A stretch of 64,000 bases of DNA from positions 3,298,001-3,362,000 of the forward strand of contig NZ_CP042306.1 of NCBI RefSeq assembly GCF_007859635.1, read 5' to 3'. The DNA comes from Sphingomonas panacisoli (lineage in GTDB: Bacteria > Pseudomonadota > Alphaproteobacteria > Sphingomonadales > Sphingomonadaceae). How positions within the stretch are numbered: position 1 is the first letter of the stretch; every line of letters begins with the position of its first letter. The notes under the pieces were generated by a model that did not search any database, had not been told where the DNA came from, and saw nothing but the letters and a program-made list of their open reading frames with translations. Shown in pieces: positions 57,948 through 64,000 of this stretch. Both the position numbers and the translations under genes were made by a program.

Positions 57948-57980
57948 CGGCCGGGATGGCAACATCCCGGCCGTTTTTTT
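57948..57980 (+). terminator. Rho-independent terminator after amtB
   Basis: A perfect 11-bp stem (CGGCCGGGATG and CATCCCGGCCG) with a GCAA tetraloop is followed by seven T residues. It lies 30 bases after the amtB stop and reaches the end of the convergent GMC oxidoreductase gene, whose stop is at 57979. Confidence 0.95.
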
Positions 57981-59565
57981 ACGCCGTCAGGTCCGCCCGC
58001 ACGAAGTCCGCGCACCGCTCGCCGATCATGATCGACGGCGCGTTGGTGTTGCCGCTGACGAGCTTGGGCATGATCGAGGCATCGGCGACGTACAGCCCCT
58101 CGACCCCGCGCACGCGCAGCTTCGGGTCGCACACCGCGTCGGCGTCGCTGCCCATTCGCGCCGTCCCGACCGGGTGATAGACGGTGTCGGCGCGCGCCCG
58201 GATCAGGCGGTCGAGCGCGTCGTCGTCGTCAAGGTTTATCGGATAGCGATCCTTCGCGCCGTGGCGGTTGAGCGGCGGACTGTTGAGGATGCGGTACATC
58301 GCGCGCACCCCGGCCTTCATCACCGTCATGTCGCGGTCGTCGGTCAGGAACTCGGGGTCGATTAGCGGCGCATCGCGCACGTCGGCCGACGCGAGCCGCA
58401 CCGTGCCGTGGCTTTCGGGGCGCAACACGCACACATGGCAGGAGAAACCGTGCGCCTTCACCGCGGTGCGACCGTGGTCTTCGAGCGGGATCGGGACGAA
58501 ATGGAACTGGACGTCGGGCGCGGGCGCACCAGGCGTCACGGTCAGGAACCCGCCGGCCTCCGCGAACGGTGAGGTCAGCGCGCCTTCACGCTTGCGCAAC
58601 CAGCGCAGCAGCTGGCCCAGCATCTGCAGATTGCCGACGAACGACTGGCCGAGGAAATAGCGTCCCGGCACTTCGAACGCCGCGACATAGTCGATGTGAT
58701 CCTGCAGGTTCGCGCCTACTGCCGCCCGATCGACGATCGGCGCGATACCGTGTTCGGCCAGATGCGCGGCGGGACCGATCCCCGACAGCATCAGCAGTTG
58801 CGCGGTGCCGAACACGCCGCCCGCCAGCACGACCTTGGTCGCGCGGATCACACATTTCTCGCGACCGCGCGTGTAGGCAACGCCCGACACCTTGCCGTCC
58901 TCGAACAGCACGCGTTCGACGGTCGCGTCGGTGACGATCGTGAAGTTCGAGCGGTCGCGCGCCGGCTCGACATAGCCGCGCGCGGCGGTCCAGCGCTCGC
59001 CGCCCGACTGCGTCACCTGATAGAGCCCGACGCCTTCCTGCCGCGCGCCGTTGAAGTCGTCGTTGCGCGGGATCTGCAGGCTCGCGCCGGCTTCGACGAA
59101 TTCGACGCTGCCGGGATGTGGCGCGACCTGGTCCGACACGCGCAAGGGGCCGTCGGCGCCGTGATATTCGCTCGCGCCGCGCACGTTCGCCTCGGCGCGC
59201 TTGAAGACGGGAAGTACGTCGTCATACGACCAGCCGTCGCACCCCATCGCCGCCCAATTGTCGTAATCCCAGGCGGCACCGCGGATGTAGAGCATCGCGT
59301 TGATCGCGCTCGATCCGCCCAGCCCCTTGCCGCGCGGTTGATACCCCCGGCGGCCGTTCAGCCCCTTTTGCGGGACCGTTTCATAGGCCCAATTGGTCTT
59401 GGGCGTCTGCTTGCCCATGAAGCCGGGGACGCGGGTGATGAGGCCAGTGTTGCGCCCGCCCGCCTCAAGCAATGCTACCGTGTAGCGGCCGCCTTCGCTG
59501 AGCCTGCCCGCGGCGGCGGCGCCGCCCGATCCGCCCCCGATGACGACGATGTCGGCTTGTTCCAC
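57979..59565 (-). CDS. GMC family FAD-dependent oxidoreductase
   Basis: A 528-residue flavoenzyme of the glucose-methanol-choline family, closest in style to choline/alcohol dehydrogenases. The FAD site is ADIVVIGGGSGGAAAAGRLS at the N terminus; signature stretches are YQPRGKGLGGSSAINAMLYIRG, VVLAGGVFGTAQLLMLSGIGP and, near the C terminus, DTVYHPVGTARMG with the active-site histidine, then YVADASIMPKLVSGNTNAPSIMI. The GTG start overlaps the end of the sterol-desaturase gene by 91 bases. The substrate is probably an alcohol, not identifiable here. Confidence 0.9.
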   Translation of the reverse strand: MEQADIVVIGGGSGGAAAAGRLSEGGRYTVALLEAGGRNTGLITRVPGFMGKQTPKTNWAYETVPQKGLNGRRGYQPRGKGLGGSSAINAMLYIRGAAWDYDNWAAMGCDGWSYDDVLPVFKRAEANVRGASEYHGADGPLRVSDQVAPHPGSVEFVEAGASLQIPRNDDFNGARQEGVGLYQVTQSGGERWTAARGYVEPARDRSNFTIVTDATVERVLFEDGKVSGVAYTRGREKCVIRATKVVLAGGVFGTAQLLMLSGIGPAAHLAEHGIAPIVDRAAVGANLQDHIDYVAAFEVPGRYFLGQSFVGNLQMLGQLLRWLRKREGALTSPFAEAGGFLTVTPGAPAPDVQFHFVPIPLEDHGRTAVKAHGFSCHVCVLRPESHGTVRLASADVRDAPLIDPEFLTDDRDMTVMKAGVRAMYRILNSPPLNRHGAKDRYPINLDDDDALDRLIRARADTVYHPVGTARMGSDADAVCDPKLRVRGVEGLYVADASIMPKLVSGNTNAPSIMIGERCADFVRADLTA

Positions 59566-60476
59566 GCACCCTTCTCCCGCTCGCGCTGCTCCCACAGCTC
59601 CTTGATGCTTTCGCTCGTCTCGCGGCTGCCATCGTGGCTCCAGCCGGGCGGCTTGATCATGTAGTTCAGCTTGGCGCGCAGCGTCGGCGCCGCCCATACG
59701 TCCTTTGCGATCCCCACCCATTCGTGGAACGCCGCCCAGACCAGGTTGAAGCTGCCCAGATTCTTGACGATGCCGTAGCGCGGCTTTTCTTCGTCGAGTT
59801 CGGGGGTGAAGGTGCCGAACATCTTGTCCCACACGATGAACACCCCGGCATAGTTCATGTCGAGATAGCGCGGGTTGGTCGCGTGGTGGACGCGGTGGTG
59901 GCTCGGCGTGTTCATCACTGCCTCGAACCAGCGCGGCATGCGGCCGATCACTTCGGTGTGAATCCAGAATTGGTAGATCAAATTGATCCCGCCGACGAAC
60001 GCCACCATCGGCACCGGAAAGCCGATCAGGAACAGCGGCAGCTTCAGGATGAAGGTCGCGCCGAAGAAGCCGGTCCAGGTCTGCCGCAGCGCGGTCGACA
60101 GGTTATAATGCTGGCTCGAATGGTGGATGACGTGCGCGGCCCATGCCCAGCGGATGCGATGCCCGGCGCGATGCACCCAGTAATAGCCGAAATCGTCGAG
60201 CACGAAGACGATCAGGAACGCCCACCAGGTATAGCCGATCTCGAACAGCCGGAACTGATAGACCCATAGCGCGATCGCGACGAACATCCCGCCGGTCAGG
60301 ATACCCGCGATCGTGCTGCCGAGGCCGAGTGCCAGGCTGGTCAGCGTGTCCTTCGATTCGTAGCGGCTGCGATCGCGGAGCCGCGCGACGACGATTTCCG
60401 CTAGTACCAGCAGCACGAAGCCGGGCACGGCATAGTCGACGGGACTGAGGTTCGCGAGGTTGCGCAGATCGATCAC
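59475..60476 (-). CDS. Sterol desaturase / fatty acid hydroxylase family membrane protein
   Basis: A 333-residue di-iron membrane enzyme. Four or five membrane helices surround the three histidine clusters HRAGH, HVIHHSSQHYN and HRVHHATNPRYLD, typical of the fatty acid hydroxylase superfamily, which includes sterol desaturases, carotenoid and sphingolipid hydroxylases. A soluble C-terminal part ends in a Ser/Ala-rich tail that overlaps the GMC gene. Since sphingomonads make sphingolipids, a lipid substrate is plausible but not shown. It starts 10 bases after the previous gene. Confidence 0.88.
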   Translation of the reverse strand: MIDLRNLANLSPVDYAVPGFVLLVLAEIVVARLRDRSRYESKDTLTSLALGLGSTIAGILTGGMFVAIALWVYQFRLFEIGYTWWAFLIVFVLDDFGYYWVHRAGHRIRWAWAAHVIHHSSQHYNLSTALRQTWTGFFGATFILKLPLFLIGFPVPMVAFVGGINLIYQFWIHTEVIGRMPRWFEAVMNTPSHHRVHHATNPRYLDMNYAGVFIVWDKMFGTFTPELDEEKPRYGIVKNLGSFNLVWAAFHEWVGIAKDVWAAPTLRAKLNYMIKPPGWSHDGSRETSESIKELWEQREREKGAWNKPTSSSSGADRAAPPPRAGSAKAAATR

Positions 60477-60486
60477 GAGCGCCTGC

Positions 60487-60885
60487 TTACACCAGTGTCA
60501 GTGGCGCTTCCAGCCCATGAACTTGATCGGCGGTGATCCCGAACAGCACGACCGGCCCGAACAGCCTTTCTCCCGTCTCGACCGTCGCGCCCTCGATCGC
60601 CTCGCGCACCCGGAGCGGCGGGACGAGCCGCCGCACCGCGACCTGCGCGCCGTGCCGTTTGAGCACCGCGATCGCACCGCTTCCCGCGACCAACGCCGCG
60701 CCGCCGTCGCCCGACACGAGCGCGCGACCGGCCTCGAACCCGACCAATGCTTCTTCCGCGAACCGCCGCGCATCGTCCTCGTTCGCGATCCGACTCTGGC
60801 CGAGCTTGAGCATGCGCGCGATCCCCGCCAGCGCGAAAATCGCGACGAGCGAGCCGATCAGCGTGACGATCTGGTCGTGCGTCAC
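60487..60885 (-). CDS. Membrane-anchored protein of unknown function
   Basis: A 132-residue protein with one N-terminal membrane segment at about residues 8-26 (VTLIGSLVAIFALAGIARM) and a soluble domain of about 100 residues: RIANEDDARRFAEEALVGFEAGRALVSGDGGAALVAGSGAIAVLKRHGAQVAVRRL. I recognise no family. The Gly-rich beta pattern hints at a small barrel or ferredoxin-like fold. It overlaps the phosphatase-like gene by 4 bases (ATGA), so a shared function is likely. Confidence 0.68.
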   Translation of the reverse strand: MTHDQIVTLIGSLVAIFALAGIARMLKLGQSRIANEDDARRFAEEALVGFEAGRALVSGDGGAALVAGSGAIAVLKRHGAQVAVRRLVPPLRVREAIEGATVETGERLFGPVVLFGITADQVHGLEAPLTLV

Positions 60886-61310
60886 GCCTGCGCCGCCAGT
60901 TGGTCGAGCAACGGCCGCAACCCGCTGAGGTCATACCCCGCGCCGGCGCCTTTCTCGATCAACGCATCGGGCGCATCGCCCATCCGCGCGCGGGCCAGCG
61001 CCCACAGATTGCACGACCGCGTCCCCGATCGGCAGAACGCGAGGACCGGCCCGTCTGCGCTTTCGAGGACATCGACCATTGCGGAGATTTGCGGGTGGCT
61101 GAACCCAGCCTGCCCGATCGGGATCGCGGTGTAGGTGAGGCCGGCACCCTCCGCCGCGGTGCGGATCGCATCGCCTGCGGGCTGACCGTCCTGCTCGTCG
61201 TCGGGCCGGTTGTTGACCACCGCCACGAACCCCGCCGCCTTGATCGTGGCGATGTCCTCAGGCTGAATCTGCGGCGCGACCGAAATGCTGTCGTCGACCT
61301 TGCGAATCAT
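60882..61310 (-). CDS. TIGR01244 family phosphatase-like / sulfur transferase protein
   Basis: A 142-residue protein of the TIGR01244 (beta-lactamase hydrolase-like) group with the dual-specificity-phosphatase fold. The active-site loop is VLAFCRSGTRSCNLW, with the CX5R pattern of phosphatases and the CRSGTRS form shared with rhodanese-like enzymes. The N terminus is VAPQIQPEDIATIKAAGFVAVVNNRPDDEQ. In other bacteria it is fused to or adjoins persulfide dioxygenase-type MBL proteins. An MBL-fold gene is in the same operon here. 4-base overlaps on both sides. Confidence 0.85.
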   Translation of the reverse strand: MIRKVDDSISVAPQIQPEDIATIKAAGFVAVVNNRPDDEQDGQPAGDAIRTAAEGAGLTYTAIPIGQAGFSHPQISAMVDVLESADGPVLAFCRSGTRSCNLWALARARMGDAPDALIEKGAGAGYDLSGLRPLLDQLAAQA

Positions 61311-61567
61311 AGTTCCACCTTCTCGAAGTCCTTGAGTGCGTCACGCACAGCCGGGTTGCGGCGATAGAGCTTGCGCAGGCGATCGAGCTCGCGATCGCTG
61401 CCGGTGCATTCCTTCTTCGCGCCGGCCTCGATCTGGCGGCGGCGAACGGGATCTTCCGAATATTCGCCGCGCCAATGGTCGCAGCCCTGGCGGCGCTCGA
61501 TAAAGCGCGTGACGGCGGGCGGCAGCGCGCTCGCCGATGCAGCCAATGCAAACGCGAATACAATCAT
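61307..61567 (-). CDS. Small exported protein with two cysteines
   Basis: An 86-residue protein beginning with a hydrophobic signal (MIVFAFALAASASA). The mature part has FIERRQGCDHWRGEYSEDP and KKECTGSDRELDRLRKLYRRNP, with two cysteines likely to be bridged in the periplasm. Its helical, charged nature recalls DUF1311-like (lysozyme-inhibitor-type) proteins but the match is not enough to name it. Overlaps recQ by 4 bases and the next gene by 4. Confidence 0.65.
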   Translation of the reverse strand: MIVFAFALAASASALPPAVTRFIERRQGCDHWRGEYSEDPVRRRQIEAGAKKECTGSDRELDRLRKLYRRNPAVRDALKDFEKVEL

Positions 61568-63333
61568 GCCGCCTCCCGGATCACTTGCAGGAACGCGTCA
61601 CCATAAGCCTCCAGCTTGCGTTCGCCCACGCCCGAAATCGTGCCGAGCGCCGACAGGCTGCCGGGCTTCATCGCCGCCATGTCGCGCAGCACCGAATCGT
61701 GGAAGATGACGTAAGGCGGCACCTTGCCTTCCTGCGCGAGTTCGCGGCGCTTGTCGCGCAACGCCTCGAACAGCGGATCGCCGATCGGATTCGCGCCGCC
61801 CCCGGCACTCCCGCGCCGTCGGCGTTCGCGCTTGGGCGGTACGATCAGCGACAGCTCAGCCTCGCCCTTGAGCAGCGCCTTGGCCGCAGGCCCGAACTCC
61901 AGCCCACCGAAATCGTTGGCACGCAAGGCGTCCTTGAGCAGCAGTGCGCGCGCGACCGGCTTGATCAGCGCGGCTTCCTCCGCGCCATCCACGATTCCGA
62001 ATACCGACAGCGCCTCGTGGCCATTCATGAGCGACCGCTCGCTCGACTGGCCGGTCAGGATGCTCTCGATATAGCCGACGCCGAAGCTCTGCCCGGTGCG
62101 GAACACCGCCGACAGGAACTTCTGCGCAACCGTCGTGGCATCGGTCGCCGCGGGCGGGTTGAGGCAATTGTCGCAATTGCCGCAATTGTCCGGGGCGTCG
62201 TCGCCGAAATGCGCGAGCAGCAGCTTGCGGCGGCATCCGGCGGTTTCAACCAGCGCACCGAGCGCACTCAGCCGCGCGCGTTCGCCCGGCTGGCGCGCGG
62301 TCTCGACCTCGTTCATCCGCTGACGCGCCTTGGCGAAATCCTCCGCGCCCCAGAACAGATGCGCCACCGCCGGGTCGCCGTCGCGGCCCGCGCGGCCGGT
62401 TTCCTGGTAATAGGCCTCGATCGACTTGGGCAGCCCGGCATGCGCGACGAAGCGGACGTCGGGTTTGTCGATCCCCATCCCGAACGCCACCGTCGCGACG
62501 ATCACCATGTCTTCGCTGGCGACGAAATCGGCCTGGTTCTTCGCGCGGATCGGCGGTTCGAGACCGGCGTGATAAGCGCGCGTCGGCCGCCCGGTCTTGG
62601 CCAGCGCCTCGGCCAATTTCTCGGTCGCCGCGCGCGTCTGGGCATAGACGATCCCCGGCCCCGGCTGTTCAGCGATCAGGTCGGCGATCTGGCGCGTCGT
62701 ATTGTCCTTCGCGCTTATCGCGTAACGGATGTTGGGGCGGTCGAAACCGGCGACGATCAGGCCGTCCTTGGGGATACCGAGCTGGTCGAGGATATCGGCG
62801 CGGGTGTGCGTATCGGCCGTCGCGGTCAGCGCGAGCCGCGGCACGTCGGGAAAGCGATCGAGCAAGGGCCGCAGCAAGCGATAATCGGGGCGGAAATCGT
62901 GTCCCCATTCGCTGACGCAATGCGCTTCGTCGATCGCGAAGAGGCTGAGCTTGCCGCGCTCCAGCAGGTCGCGGAAATCCGAACCGGATGCCCGCTCCGG
63001 CGCGACATAGAGCAGGTCGAGCTCGCCATCGAGGAACCGCCCGCGCGTCTCCGCCCGGTTCTCGTCGACACTGGTCAGGGTCGCCGCCCGAATCCCGACC
63101 GCCTCCGCCGCACGCAACTGGTCGTGCATCAGCGCGATCAGCGGGCTGACGACAACGCACGTCCCCTCCAACATCACCGCCGGCAACTGATAGCATAACG
63201 ACTTGCCCGCCCCGGTCGGCATCACCGCCAGCGTCCGCTCGCCCGCCAGCACGCGCGACACGACACTTTCCTGCACCCCGCGAAACGCCGGGAAGCCGAA
63301 GGTCGAATGGAGCACGGAAACGGGATCGGTCAT
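61564..63333 (-). CDS. recQ: ATP-dependent DNA helicase RecQ
   Basis: A 589-residue 3'-5' helicase. Motifs: FRGVQESVVSRVLAGERTLAVMPTGAGKSLCYQ (Q motif, Walker A), AIDEAHCVSEWGHDFRPDY (DEAH and RecQ loop), ATVAFGMGIDKPDVRFVAH, QETGRAGRDGDPA. The zinc part has CRRKLLLAHFGD and CGNCDNC; a winged helix follows, and an HRDC domain closes the protein (FEALRDKRRELAQEGKVPPYVIFHDSVLRDMA). Acts in recombination and replication-fork repair. It starts 25 bases after the MBL gene and is followed by five coupled genes. Confidence 0.95.
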   Translation of the reverse strand: MTDPVSVLHSTFGFPAFRGVQESVVSRVLAGERTLAVMPTGAGKSLCYQLPAVMLEGTCVVVSPLIALMHDQLRAAEAVGIRAATLTSVDENRAETRGRFLDGELDLLYVAPERASGSDFRDLLERGKLSLFAIDEAHCVSEWGHDFRPDYRLLRPLLDRFPDVPRLALTATADTHTRADILDQLGIPKDGLIVAGFDRPNIRYAISAKDNTTRQIADLIAEQPGPGIVYAQTRAATEKLAEALAKTGRPTRAYHAGLEPPIRAKNQADFVASEDMVIVATVAFGMGIDKPDVRFVAHAGLPKSIEAYYQETGRAGRDGDPAVAHLFWGAEDFAKARQRMNEVETARQPGERARLSALGALVETAGCRRKLLLAHFGDDAPDNCGNCDNCLNPPAATDATTVAQKFLSAVFRTGQSFGVGYIESILTGQSSERSLMNGHEALSVFGIVDGAEEAALIKPVARALLLKDALRANDFGGLEFGPAAKALLKGEAELSLIVPPKRERRRRGSAGGGANPIGDPLFEALRDKRRELAQEGKVPPYVIFHDSVLRDMAAMKPGSLSALGTISGVGERKLEAYGDAFLQVIREAA

Positions 63334-63358
63334 CGTGGCCGATGTAGCCGTGCCGGAC

Positions 63359-64000
63359 TCAGACTTCCATCAGGTCGCGGCCGATAACGACTTCGCCGGC
63401 GAAATTGGTGCGCACCGCGGCCAGCCACATCGCGTCGGTCACTTGCGGGCCGCCGGGGACGAGGTGCGAGAGGACGAGCTTCTTCACGCCCGCGCGTTTG
63501 GCGACCAGCCCGACTTCCTCCGCGCTGGTGTGGCTGCGACGGAGATGATCGGCGAGGGTCGGGGCATTTTCGCCTGCCATCCTGGAGATTGCGGGGGCGT
63601 AGATCGCTTCGTGGATCAGCAGGTCGGCGCCCTTGGCCAGCGCGACGAGAGTGTCGGAGTAGCGCGTGTCGCCGGAGATCACGATCGAGCGTGCCGGCGT
63701 GTCGAAACGATAGGCGAAGGCGGGCTTGATCGTTTCGTGATCGACCAGGCAGCTCGTGACCGACGTCCCGCCGTCGCGCACCACGATGCCGGGGTCCGCG
63801 CGCTCGTCGATATGGACCAACGGCGCGAGCGGGATGCGGCCCTCCTCGCGGATGCGACCCGCGATGTCGTAGGCGAACGACGCGAGCTGATCGCGCACGA
63901 TCTGCGCGATCGGCGGCGGGCCATGGACCGTCACCGGCGTTTTTAGCCCCGAACTCCACGCCAGTTCGATCAGCGTGCCGACATCCGCCATATGGTCGCT
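63359..64000 (-). CDS. MBL-fold metallohydrolase, 3' part
   Basis: The frame runs open past base 64000, so the N terminus is missing. The first visible residues, SDHMADVGTLIELAWSSG, are the end of the metal-binding H-x-H-x-D-H motif. Further on, TVHGPPPIAQIVRDQL, YRFDTPARSIVISGDTRYSDTLVALAKGADLLIHEAIY and KKLVLSHLVPGG give the other metal ligands. The pattern is that of RNase Z/arylsulfatase-like MBL proteins. The substrate is unknown. First visible gene of the recQ operon. Confidence 0.86.
   Translation of the reverse strand, partial: SDHMADVGTLIELAWSSGLKTPVTVHGPPPIAQIVRDQLASFAYDIAGRIREEGRIPLAPLVHIDERADPGIVVRDGGTSVTSCLVDHETIKPAFAYRFDTPARSIVISGDTRYSDTLVALAKGADLLIHEAIYAPAISRMAGENAPTLADHLRRSHTSAEEVGLVAKRAGVKKLVLSHLVPGGPQVTDAMWLAAVRTNFAGEVVIGRDLMEV

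Overview
The window is a dense, high-GC stretch of an alphaproteobacterial chromosome, most likely from the Sphingomonadales (Sphingomonas or a close relative). The evidence is the gene content: a Shemin-type 5-aminolevulinate synthase, MipZ, MmcB under an alphaproteobacterial LexA box (GTTC-N7-GTTC), an SDHAF4-type assembly factor, a mitofilin-like gene in the hemCD operon, and several TonB-dependent receptors and exported peptidases. Short hairpin repeats of the REP type lie between genes. I see no insertion sequence, prophage, CRISPR array, rRNA operon or obvious horizontally acquired island. No intergenic gap exceeds about 250 bases, and coding covers roughly 95% of the window.

Layout. 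1-2288: 3' end of dnaQ, then hpf, ptsN, a thioesterase and a DUF1491 gene. 2450-3658: SleB-type cell wall hydrolase and LexA-regulated mmcB. 3655-8927 (minus): rsmB, rpe, a frameshifted heparinase II/III gene and purH. 8992-12971: SDHAF4-like gene, a three-gene phosphorelay cluster and exoX. 13104-16930: phosphoglucomutase/phosphomannomutase, mipZ with a coupled membrane J-domain gene, panC and a Sel1-type gene. 17163-22859: topA, a membrane protein, dprA, plsY, murI and a small gene. 23059-27849: hemA, nrdR, a zinc-ribbon membrane protein, glyA, rpiB and a membrane-anchored LytTR regulator. 27888-32381: a secreted protein, the betaine-lipid genes btaAB behind a PHO-box array, trmJ, a small secreted protein and rpsD. 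32441-38708: two exported peptidases, agmatine deiminase, a LON-domain protein and a CnoX-like thioredoxin. 38864-44617: tRNA-Gly, a KTSC gene, a DUF72 gene, hemC-hemD-mitofilin, tsaD and gpsA. 44614-56089: two exported methyltransferase-like proteins, gyrB, an NTF2-like protein, a large outer-membrane receptor, a short RNB ribonuclease, a second TonB receptor, a PPOX-fold protein and a DUF2007 protein. 56190-57980: sigma-54 controlled glnK-amtB. 57979-64000 (minus): an operon of an MBL-fold protein (cut by the window end), recQ, three small genes, a sterol-desaturase-family protein and a GMC oxidoreductase.

Three regulatory sites can be read directly: the LexA box at mmcB, an 11-bp-periodic PHO-box array before btaAB, and a near-perfect -24/-12 promoter before glnK-amtB. 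They tie DNA damage, phosphate starvation and nitrogen limitation to specific genes. Same-strand neighbours are often joined by 4-base ATGA or GTGA overlaps, which suggests translational coupling. Five of eleven convergent gene pairs share a palindromic CTAG as overlapping stop codons. No single locus looks like a wholly new system. The best leads are the PHO-controlled betaine-lipid operon, the double frameshift in the heparinase gene, the exported methyltransferase-like pair, the CTAG junctions, and the recQ-linked operon ending in two overlapping oxidoreductase genes.
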